From Planctomycetales bacterium (GTDB lineage Bacteria > Planctomycetota > Planctomycetia > Planctomycetales > Planctomycetaceae), in contig JAPLOA010000074.1 in assembly GCA_026400835.1 (NCBI GenBank), positions 62,001-126,000 on the forward strand: a DNA stretch of 64,000 nt, written 5' to 3'. Both the position numbers and the translations under genes were made by a program. The notes beneath the pieces were generated by a model. That model saw nothing but the letters and a program-made list of their open reading frames with translations. It ran no database searches and was not told the origin of the DNA. Position 1 is the stretch's first letter. Every line of letters begins with the position of its first letter. Positions 36,402 through 44,043 of the stretch are shown here, one piece after another.

Positions 36402-38483
36402 ATGTGGTGCCGCGATTGTCACAGGGAAGTTGACGTCAAGGCCGCCGGATCGGCGTGTCCTCTGTGCGGTCGCGCGCTCACCACCAGCACTCGGCAAACC
36501 GACGATATACGCCGTGCTTATGAGATTCTGGAACGCTGGCAGTCTTCAGACCTCTTTGAACGGATCAGCACCACTGCTCCTCTGACCACCTTCAAACAGC
36601 AGGATCGAGCACCTCTTCTGAATATTCCGCTGGGCAAGCCGTCCGTGGCTGCTCCGATGACTGAGGTAGAATCCGTAGCACCGCCAGAGACGATGCGCGT
36701 GCAAGATTTAGTGCCGTTGCCTGAGCCGCCAGCGGAGCAAAGACCCAACACACTGTCGCCGATGCCCGCGAGCTTGCGTGTTCCGCGAGAACTTCTCGAG
36801 CCTGCTCGCGAATTTGTCGGTGTGACCGCGAATCCGACAGGAACGGGTCGCAAGGAACAACTCATTTGGGACCTTCTCGTTGCTCCGACTCCGTTGCTGG
36901 CGAATGTCCTTCCGCAGAGTTCCTCACAATTGCAGTTGTCGTCAGTGGCCGTTGTTCCTCCAACTCTGCTTGCCGGCGTTTCTGAACGACCGCTGCCGGG
37001 CTCAAGAATCAAGAATCCTCAGTCTCCGCCAACCTTGATTCCCCGAGATGCGGAATCTGTGGTGAACGAATCTGCCGAGAAGATGGAGTCCGCATCGACG
37101 GCTGAACCAGAGATACGGGATGTTGATTCTGCAGAGATGCAGCTCGCCCATTTCGATACGGCAGATGCTTATCAAGCGGAACTATTCGCTGAAGAGGCCG
37201 TCTCGCACGATGTCGACTCATACGATATCGATCAGCCTTATGCACGGTTGGTCAGGGCTGACGACAGTTTACAGAGACATCCCGGTCCTGAAGCAGCGAC
37301 CATCGCTGGCGATGCTCTCCTTGAACAGGAAACGGATGACTCCAGGGAATACGAGTCTGAGAATCCTGAGCCACACGATGCTGATACAGCCAATCTCGAG
37401 GCAGCTCAATTCGAAGAAGCAGATCAGTTCTCAGCACCCGCTGCGGCAGACGACCTGTCGCATCTGGAGAATCTGTTTGCAGACTTGGCGCAGGATGAGT
37501 TCTCGCAGGAGTCCGCCGAAATCGAATTCAGGGAAACCCTTAGTTCTGATGGTCAATCAGTCCTTGCGACAACTGAACAGTTTGCCGCATCAGCAGAAGT
37601 TTCCCAGACCGTTTTACCGGTGTTGATGTCATCGGCGTCGGTTCACGAGGAATCGGCGACCCTTGAATTCAAATCGGCAGAATCTGCCAACGATACCAAA
37701 CAAACGCACCTTGAGACGACGAATAAGAGTCAGCGCTCTGCCATTCGTCGACCGCCTTTGCATCGCCGTTTTCAGCTCGAACGCCCCGTTTCCGAAAGTT
37801 CAGCAGGATCAGAAGCCGTGACTCGAAAACTTAGACTCGACCAGACCGGTGGCAATGCTGCAACTCCTCAGGAAAAGCAGCCGGTGACTTCGCTGCCATC
37901 GTCCGTGGCTCCGGAAACGAAAATCGTTTCCAATTCGCCGATGCCCGGAAAGCGGTTCCGAATCGATAAAGCAGAATCGGTCGATGATGTTACAAACACC
38001 GCCGGCCAGCGTTCACGCACTCATGGTCTTCCTCGCCAGCGATACATTGATGAAGCTCACGAATCTCAGCTCCGCGGACCACACTTCGAAGTCAGCGCTC
38101 CGAAGCGTTCCAATCTGACCAGCATGACTGGTCAGTTCCTCGCATACCTTGGCGTGCTTGGTCTGACGGTTGGTACGGCGATGGTGATCTACGGCCACTT
38201 CGGAGGTTACTCCGAGATTACTCCGACCGGCTGGCTGGTGACGACCGTTGCTCAGATGCTGCTGTTCCTCGGCGTGATCAATCTGGTATCCGGTGGCATC
38301 GAGCAAAACAATGACGATGTTTCTCGCCGCATCAATACTCTGGGCGAACAATTGCTGCGTATCGAACAGGTCACATCGGAAGTCATGCGAGGCCCGAAAA
38401 TCCCGGCTCACATGTACGCGGAAGATCGTGACGAAGACGAAGTCATGGAATCACAACGCGAAACCGCTGTCGTGAAACGATAG
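36402..38483 (+). CDS. Zinc-ribbon protein with acidic linker and C-terminal membrane pair
   Basis: This 693-residue protein begins with a zinc ribbon (Cys3, Cys6, Cys19, Cys22 in MWCRDCHREVD...CPLCGRAL). A disordered, acidic region of about 500 residues follows, with recurrent DAD/EE/AEE patterns. A basic stretch then precedes two hydrophobic helices (GQFLAYLGVLGLTVGTAMVI and GWLVTTVAQMLLFLGVINLV, about residues 575-630) and a cytoplasmic tail with a coiled stretch (RINTLGEQLLRIEQVTSEVM). I recall similar N-terminal ribbons in planctomycete proteins but know no function. It is divergent from the DUF1501 gene. Confidence 0.78.
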   Translation: MWCRDCHREVDVKAAGSACPLCGRALTTSTRQTDDIRRAYEILERWQSSDLFERISTTAPLTTFKQQDRAPLLNIPLGKPSVAAPMTEVESVAPPETMRVQDLVPLPEPPAEQRPNTLSPMPASLRVPRELLEPAREFVGVTANPTGTGRKEQLIWDLLVAPTPLLANVLPQSSSQLQLSSVAVVPPTLLAGVSERPLPGSRIKNPQSPPTLIPRDAESVVNESAEKMESASTAEPEIRDVDSAEMQLAHFDTADAYQAELFAEEAVSHDVDSYDIDQPYARLVRADDSLQRHPGPEAATIAGDALLEQETDDSREYESENPEPHDADTANLEAAQFEEADQFSAPAAADDLSHLENLFADLAQDEFSQESAEIEFRETLSSDGQSVLATTEQFAASAEVSQTVLPVLMSSASVHEESATLEFKSAESANDTKQTHLETTNKSQRSAIRRPPLHRRFQLERPVSESSAGSEAVTRKLRLDQTGGNAATPQEKQPVTSLPSSVAPETKIVSNSPMPGKRFRIDKAESVDDVTNTAGQRSRTHGLPRQRYIDEAHESQLRGPHFEVSAPKRSNLTSMTGQFLAYLGVLGLTVGTAMVIYGHFGGYSEITPTGWLVTTVAQMLLFLGVINLVSGGIEQNNDDVSRRINTLGEQLLRIEQVTSEVMRGPKIPAHMYAEDRDEDEVMESQRETAVVKR

Positions 38484-38517
38484 CAAACTGCTGATCGGTT
38501 TGACGTGCAAAAAGTAG

Positions 38518-38535
38518 TGCTGGCTTCAGCCAGCA
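38518..38535. repeat. Short palindrome (TGCTGGCTTCAGCCAGCA)
   Basis: An 18-bp palindrome 35 bases after the stop of the zinc-ribbon gene. It resembles the CCCCAGGCTTCAGCCTGGGG palindrome at 53418 in its GGCTTCAGCC core, so the two may be members of one family (family C). Confidence 0.7.
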
Positions 38536-38594
38536 TTCCTCAGGGGACTCGATTGCAATCTGACGGGAGCAGGCACCACGAGAATCGCTCCGTA

Positions 38595-38617
38595 GCCTGC
38601 GGCTTGCCGTTAACCGA
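38595..38617. repeat. Family-A repeat, right arm only
   Basis: GCCTGCGGCTTGCCGTTAACCGA matches the right arm of the family-A element. The left arm is not recognisable. It lies in the 200-bp spacer before the YfhO-like gene. Confidence 0.75.
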
Positions 38618-38682
38618 GAATCGCGACTCTGTGCTCTCTATGATCTCTGTGGTGAACAATTTCCTGTCCCTGTGATCCACCC

Positions 38683-41079
38683 ATGACATCGGAGAATGCC
38701 TGCCCGTCGGTTCTGCAGCAAACTCGAATCGCTCGTACTGCCGCGTTCGCATTCCTGAGCTGGATGTTTCTTCCGCTGCTGACGGGACAGATCTACGTCT
38801 GCGATGATCTGCTCAATTATCATCTGCCGATTCGCCAGTTCTATTCGTCGTGTCTTGAGAACGGCGATGCTTTCGACTGGATGCCCGGTCTGTTCAGTGG
38901 CTACTTTCTGACGGGTTCAGGGCAGGCTGGAACATACCATCCCTGGCATTGGTTGCTCTATCGTTGCCTGCCGCTGGAGACCGCTTTTAATCTGGAAGTA
39001 CTCAGCAGTTATCCGTTCATGCTGTTCGGAATGAAACTGTTTCTGCAGCGACACTTTCAGCGTCCTGATGCAGCCTGGCTGGGAGCCATCGTTTTTACAT
39101 TCAGCGGCTTTTGTACTCTGCACTTTCTGCATCCAAATGCAATTGCGGTTGTGTCGCACATTCCTTGGTTGTTGCTGTGTGCTGATGTGATATTACGCGA
39201 TGGTCCGGGATCGTCTTTTGGTCCCGGAGTAAACAAACAAGGCCATCCCGTCGTCGGAGCGACGGGCGTACGGTACACACGTCGCTCCGCCGACAGGACA
39301 GCCCTGATTGGCGTCGCACTGCTGACAGGTTCCCAGCTACTGCTCGGCTATCCTCAATATGTCTGGTTCTCCCTGCTCGCTGAGATCGTTTATTGCCTCG
39401 GATTCATGTCGTGGAGTTCTCAGGGCTTTGGCATACTTTTGGTCATCGCCAGTCTGAAGGTTTTGGGGCTGGGGCTGGGAGCTGTCCAGGTCCTTCCTTC
39501 GATGGTCGCCTTGTCGGAATCTGATCGCAGCGCGATGGCGAAGGAGTTCTTCTTTGAGCATCCCTTAACTGCCGCCGACATGCTGCAATGGTTCAACCCG
39601 TTCCTCACAGACACGCGAGTCTTCGGCCGGAATACTCATGAACTGGGACTGTACTGCGGCGCGATCCCGTTCCTGCTTGCGATCGTCGCGATCACACGTC
39701 TTCGATCACAATCATCTCATCGACGACTGCTACAGGTGATGCTGGCTCTGGGCTTGCTGGCCTTGTGGCTTTCTTTCGGCAAGGCTGGTGGCCTCTACGT
39801 TATTCAGACATGGCTGCCAATAATCGGGAGATTTCGCTGGCCGTCACGCATTCTTGTCCTGCTTCATTTCGTCCTCGCCGTGTTTGCAACGGCCGGTTAC
39901 ACTCGCATCACCAGCCCCGTCAGCGGTACGGCGCCAGCTGCCGGTGTCAGCCTGGAAACGAACGGCAACCTGCCATGTTCTCGCGATCAGAAACAACTGC
40001 TTCCGCCCATCATCTACTTCGTCCCCATCGCCAGCATTCTGACTTCACTTCTGGCGCCGGTGATCTGCGGTCGCGAGAATGTCGCTTCGTGGACGCTGTT
40101 GTCGCTCGGACCAATTCTGTTTGTGCTGGCAGCGATTCTGGTGCGTGATGTTTCTCGCGGTCGCCACAGCCCGGCGTTCATGTTGTTCCTCGCCGGTGAT
40201 CTGGCGGCCTATGGACTAACCTATGACGCAATGAGCCTCAAACAATCAATGCAGGAAATCATCGCGGAGGTGCCCACTCCGCCCGGGTCTCCGAATGATG
40301 GCCGAGTCATCGCCGAGGTGCAGTTGCAGAATGGTGACGAAAAGTTTCATGGCAATAAGTTGTTGTTAAAAGGCTGGCATCAGGCCGATGGTTATGAGGG
40401 TCTGCTGTCGTCGCGATCATTGCTGGGAAAAAACCTGACGCTGGATGGGCTCCGTATCGCAGGAGTTCGCTGGGTAATCAATGAAGGTCACCACAATTCG
40501 ATCGCAGCATTGAAGGCCACCAGCGATCCAAAGTGGCTGGAAGTTCCCGATCCTCAGCCGCGAGTGCGACTAGCTCGTAATGTTCGACAGGTCAGCAACA
40601 CGGCCGAGGCATTGCAACACTTGTCCGCAGCAGGACCAGTCGTCGTTGAATATGATCCGGAACAGCGAGCTGGAATCGAGGAATTAGCGACTTCGGGTTG
40701 CACTCCTTCAGAATCCGACGTCGTGCAGATCGTGTCGGAACGACCCGGGTTGATTGAAGTCGACGTCGAATGCTCATCGAGCCAACTACTGATTGTTTCC
40801 GAGAGCTGTTCACACGGCTGGAAAGTCACTGTGAATGGAGAAATGTCTTCGATTCTCAGGGCGGAAGTGGATTACATGGCGTGTGAGATTCCGGCTGGCC
40901 AGTCCCGTGTGCAGTTTCGCTTCGAGCCGGATAGTGTGACCGTTGGCTTTCGGATCTCCGTGACTTCTCTTTGGTTCTTGTGCCCTGGAGCTGCAGTGTT
41001 CTACTTTCTGAAGTTCCGTCGGATCTCTCAAAGAAAACCGAATATGGGGCGAACGACAACAGATTCGCTAACGCATTAA
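38683..41079 (+). CDS. YfhO-like multi-pass membrane protein carrying an in-frame palindromic repeat
   Basis: This 798-residue protein has an N-terminal set of about ten or more transmembrane segments (for example AAWLGAIVFTFSGFCTLHFL, IPWLLLCADVIL, ALIGVALLTGSQLLLGYPQY) and a soluble C-terminal part of about 270 residues, ending in another membrane helix. The layout and motifs such as YVCDDLLNYHLPI and SGYFLTGSGQAGTYHPWHWL suit YfhO-family or GT-C-like membrane glycosyltransferases. Residues 189-205 (PVVGATGVRYTRRSADR) are encoded exactly by the 51-bp family-B palindrome at 39247-39297, which sits in a loop between membrane segments and keeps the frame. The DUF456 gene follows 19 bp downstream. 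Confidence 0.85.
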   Translation: MTSENACPSVLQQTRIARTAAFAFLSWMFLPLLTGQIYVCDDLLNYHLPIRQFYSSCLENGDAFDWMPGLFSGYFLTGSGQAGTYHPWHWLLYRCLPLETAFNLEVLSSYPFMLFGMKLFLQRHFQRPDAAWLGAIVFTFSGFCTLHFLHPNAIAVVSHIPWLLLCADVILRDGPGSSFGPGVNKQGHPVVGATGVRYTRRSADRTALIGVALLTGSQLLLGYPQYVWFSLLAEIVYCLGFMSWSSQGFGILLVIASLKVLGLGLGAVQVLPSMVALSESDRSAMAKEFFFEHPLTAADMLQWFNPFLTDTRVFGRNTHELGLYCGAIPFLLAIVAITRLRSQSSHRRLLQVMLALGLLALWLSFGKAGGLYVIQTWLPIIGRFRWPSRILVLLHFVLAVFATAGYTRITSPVSGTAPAAGVSLETNGNLPCSRDQKQLLPPIIYFVPIASILTSLLAPVICGRENVASWTLLSLGPILFVLAAILVRDVSRGRHSPAFMLFLAGDLAAYGLTYDAMSLKQSMQEIIAEVPTPPGSPNDGRVIAEVQLQNGDEKFHGNKLLLKGWHQADGYEGLLSSRSLLGKNLTLDGLRIAGVRWVINEGHHNSIAALKATSDPKWLEVPDPQPRVRLARNVRQVSNTAEALQHLSAAGPVVVEYDPEQRAGIEELATSGCTPSESDVVQIVSERPGLIEVDVECSSSQLLIVSESCSHGWKVTVNGEMSSILRAEVDYMACEIPAGQSRVQFRFEPDSVTVGFRISVTSLWFLCPGAAVFYFLKFRRISQRKPNMGRTTTDSLTH
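39247..39297. repeat. Family-B 51-bp palindrome inside a coding gene
   Basis: CCCGTCGTCGGAGCGACG ... CGTCGCTCCGCCGACAGG, 51 bases, beginning on a codon boundary of the YfhO-like gene (codons 189-205). Its length is a multiple of three and it has no stop in the reading frame. Confidence 0.9.
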
Positions 41080-41098
41080 AACAACCGTCTGACGAATT

Positions 41099-41644
41099 AT
41101 GGACTGGACTCTGATCTCGTTTTGGTCGCTCGCTCTTTTGCTGATTGTGGTCAATGCCGGAAGCCTGGTCCTGAACCTGCTCCTTCTTCCCGGCAACTGG
41201 CTGATGGTCGCGAGTTTAACCATCTATTTACTTGGCACCAGTTTCGAACGCGGTCCGACATGGACCATCCTGATCATTTCAGTGGCGCTTGCGGCTCTGG
41301 GCGAACTGCTCGAACTGATGCTCGGCTCCGCCAAAGCCGCGCAGAAGGGTGCCAGCCGTCGTGCCATGCTGTTGTCGCTGGTTCTATCATTTGTCGGCAG
41401 TATCGCCGGGACGTTTCTGATTCCGATCCCGGTGGTCGGCAGCGTGATCGGAGCGATCCTCGGTGCCGCCGCCGGCGCTTTTGGTGGCGCGTGGCTGGGC
41501 GAAGCATGGATCGGCACCGAGATGACTCGCCGCAACGAAATTGGCACCGCAGCCATGTCCGGGAGATTGATCGGAATGATTGCCAAGTTTGCGATTGGAA
41601 CGGCGATCTTCGCAATTCAATTGGTCAGTTTTATCTTTCGGTAG
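41099..41644 (+). CDS. DUF456 family membrane protein
   Basis: This 181-residue, very hydrophobic protein has repeated glycine-zipper-like helices: LLLIVVNAGSLVLNLLLLPG, IPVVGSVIGAILGAAAGAF, GAWLGEAWIGTEM. The order PGNWLM ... ELLELMLGSAKAAQKGASRR ... FGGAWLGE fits DUF456, whose function is unknown. It starts 19 bp after the YfhO-like gene and is likely co-transcribed. It converges with the ceramidase-like gene, only 11 bp from its end. Confidence 0.88.
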   Translation: MDWTLISFWSLALLLIVVNAGSLVLNLLLLPGNWLMVASLTIYLLGTSFERGPTWTILIISVALAALGELLELMLGSAKAAQKGASRRAMLLSLVLSFVGSIAGTFLIPIPVVGSVIGAILGAAAGAFGGAWLGEAWIGTEMTRRNEIGTAAMSGRLIGMIAKFAIGTAIFAIQLVSFIFR

Positions 41645-41655
41645 ACCTAAAGCAG

Positions 41656-43785
41656 TTACTGCACCACCAGCTTCGCAACCTCGTCAGCCGCCAATGCTCG
41701 ATTGAACACAGCGGCCTCGTCGAGGCGGCCTTCCCAGTTGGAGTCGTTGTCGCTGCGGCCGCCAAGCATGAGTTCTTCGATTGCAACCGAAGGAGCTTTG
41801 CCTTCGATTTCAAGTCTTCCGTTGAGATAAACCTGAACCTTCTCGCCATCACGAACCAGAACGACATGGCTCCAGACCCAGCGAGGAATCTCGGTCTTGC
41901 CTGCCAGACGTTCCTCTGCAGACTGGCCATGCTGATAAATCAAAGTCCCGGTATGTCCGCTCTTTCCACCGACACCCAGATGCTCTCCAAACGCACTGAT
42001 CCCGTGGTCGTTATCTCGCGAATAAAACCATCCGCTGACATCACGTCCATCGTTCGGCATGCCGTTCCAGATCCAGAGCGACACGCTATAGGATGTTCCC
42101 AGATCGGCTGCTCGTGAACGCAGGCGGCCACCGACAAAATGCGGTGCTCGGTTGGTTGCGTTTGCTCCGCAGAACGCTGCTGATTGAGCACCTTCAAGAT
42201 GATACGTAATCGCAGATTCGTAGTGGGCATCTCGATGATGGCCGCTGGAATCTGCTGCGATCGGGCCGGTAAACTCATTCAGTCGCCACCACGCGGCTGG
42301 CCTCAATGATTGAATCGTTTCAGACGCAACCCCAACGGGCAGACCGTAGCTGCGGCGAACTTTCCCGCTGACAGACTCCAGCAAGCTGATCGCAGCCTGC
42401 GTAATCTTCGCTTCGGCTTTCACTTCCAGGCCAGCCGATCGAGCTTCCCACGTGTTGTAACCGCCGAAGGCATGCTGTTCGACCGGCGGAATATAACCAT
42501 CGCCACCGTTGGCTAGTTCAATCACCATGTTGTGCGCCAGAGGACTGGCCGCTTTGATCTTGAGCCCTGTGATGGCATACGTTTCGTTCGGAGTTGTCGC
42601 GATACCAATGTCCCCGATTCGCAAAGCCTGAACAACGATTTCAGCCTGCTGGGCTTCATGCAGCAGGATCTGCTCGCGAGCATAAACCTCTGTCTGAGTT
42701 GTCGGCAGGCGATCTCCGACTTCATTCATGATGCGTTGAGACCATTCCAGCAGTTGCTTATCCGGAACTCGATACTTCAATGTCATTCGCTGTTCGGCCA
42801 TCGCGATACTGACATCGTCACGATACTGCACACCTTCCAGAGCCTTCATTGCGATGTCGAGAAGGCCGTTGGCGTACGTATCGATCGTCAACGCGGGATC
42901 CCATGAGTCGGGTTTTGTGTAATCACGACGCCAGATGTCGCCGCTGCAACCATGTGACATTATTCCGACAAAGTTGCTGTCCGGAGCAAGTCGTTGCTTG
43001 AGCCCTTCGCTGAACAGTCCAAAGTAATCTGCACTAATGTCGGAATCGCCAAAGTAGTGCATGGAGAAATTTCCCAGCACAGCCAGCGGCTTACCTTCGC
43101 GAGTCTGAACCGAAATGAGCGACAACTGAGGATCTTCAGGCCCAGCTTCACCGACAGCGTCATCCCAGTTCGCTCCGGCATGCATGTTGGCTCGCACGGT
43201 CAGGTTGCCAAACGGATCTTCTGCGATGCGATCCGGGCGACGAATCCATTGTCGTACAGCGGTATATGCTGGTGCTTCGGCCGAAGCGAAACCAATCCGA
43301 GCCGGCTGTTGAGCCGACTGAGCGGCCGCGATGACCTGCACCACTTTCTCACGCAGGAACGGGACGTAATCCGGATCAGCATCTGTCCCCAGACATCCCA
43401 TCGACGCAGGGGCCGAGTGAGAATGTGTGGCGGAAATCAGGATTCGATCGGTCGGAATCCCGGTCTTCACTTTCGCAAGAGCTTTGATGTCGTCCAGAAG
43501 AACTCGGCCAATCATACAACTGTCCACAACCACGATCGCCAGTTGTTCTTTACCATCGCCGAAGTACAAAGCTCGCGCCATCACTCGCGTCTTGACCTTG
43601 TCCAGACTGCGACTAGTCATGCCTCCATTGACCAGGACCGGAAGCTTGTCTGGTGTGACATCCACGACAGCAGCACCGGCCTTGAAATCCGCTTTAGCCA
43701 GACCTGGAGCTGACACCAGCAGCATCGCAAGAATGAGCAGGAGTTGAGCCTGAAAAGTACTTTTCGGAGCAGGGGCTGTGATCAT
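41656..43785 (-). CDS. Neutral/alkaline ceramidase-like protein with C-terminal LamG domain
   Basis: This 709-residue exported protein has a signal peptide (LLLILAMLLVSAPGLAKA). The first 480 residues resemble the neutral/alkaline non-lysosomal ceramidase N-terminal family, often annotated this way in planctomycetes: GAAVVDVTPDKLPV, ISATHSHSAPASMGCLGTD (zinc-type HSH), FSMHYFGDSDISADYFGLFS and FVGIMSHGCSGDIWRRD. The last 200 residues form a LamG/concanavalin-like domain (AWWRLNEFTGPIAADSSG, YSVSLWIWNGMPND, WVWSHVVLVRDGEKVQVYLN, FNRALAADEVAKLV), likely carbohydrate binding. ATG 43785 with GGAG upstream. The substrate need not be ceramide. Confidence 0.88.
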   Translation of the reverse strand: MITAPAPKSTFQAQLLLILAMLLVSAPGLAKADFKAGAAVVDVTPDKLPVLVNGGMTSRSLDKVKTRVMARALYFGDGKEQLAIVVVDSCMIGRVLLDDIKALAKVKTGIPTDRILISATHSHSAPASMGCLGTDADPDYVPFLREKVVQVIAAAQSAQQPARIGFASAEAPAYTAVRQWIRRPDRIAEDPFGNLTVRANMHAGANWDDAVGEAGPEDPQLSLISVQTREGKPLAVLGNFSMHYFGDSDISADYFGLFSEGLKQRLAPDSNFVGIMSHGCSGDIWRRDYTKPDSWDPALTIDTYANGLLDIAMKALEGVQYRDDVSIAMAEQRMTLKYRVPDKQLLEWSQRIMNEVGDRLPTTQTEVYAREQILLHEAQQAEIVVQALRIGDIGIATTPNETYAITGLKIKAASPLAHNMVIELANGGDGYIPPVEQHAFGGYNTWEARSAGLEVKAEAKITQAAISLLESVSGKVRRSYGLPVGVASETIQSLRPAAWWRLNEFTGPIAADSSGHHRDAHYESAITYHLEGAQSAAFCGANATNRAPHFVGGRLRSRAADLGTSYSVSLWIWNGMPNDGRDVSGWFYSRDNDHGISAFGEHLGVGGKSGHTGTLIYQHGQSAEERLAGKTEIPRWVWSHVVLVRDGEKVQVYLNGRLEIEGKAPSVAIEELMLGGRSDNDSNWEGRLDEAAVFNRALAADEVAKLVVQ

Positions 43786-43891
43786 CTTGAGATCTCCACG
43801 ACAGAGAGTTGCCGAAGCAGGGGAGGATTTTTTGGTGGGGGGCTGGCGACGCGAGGGGAAGGTCTTTGAGTGTCGATACCGCAAATCTTGT

Positions 43892-43942
43892 CCCGTCGGC
43901 GGAGCGACGGGTGTACGGTACACCCGTCGCTCCGCCGACGGG
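43892..43942. repeat. Family-B 51-bp palindrome (most perfect copy)
   Basis: CCCGTCGGCGGAGCGACGGG ... CCCGTCGCTCCGCCGACGGG with centre TGTACGGTACA: a nearly perfect palindrome. It lies between the ceramidase-like gene start and the end of the helicase gene. No reading frame on either strand of this copy contains a stop codon. Confidence 0.92.
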
Positions 43943-44043
43943 CGATTCATGTTGGCAGCGACCCGCAGCATTCTGGTCGAACCAATCACGTCTCGCAAAC
44001 GCACCATACAAATTGATGTTCATGCCTTTGCAGTTTGCTCAAA

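Noticed and set aside
36518-37012. Minus-strand open frame of 164 codons opposite the zinc-ribbon gene
   Set aside because: Antisense to a low-complexity linker; Ser/Gly-rich translation is a mirror of that bias.
41122-42117. Long open frame (331 codons) across the DUF456 gene and the ceramidase end
   Set aside because: It spans two unrelated genes in another frame, with Cys/Arg/His-rich composition typical of shadow frames.
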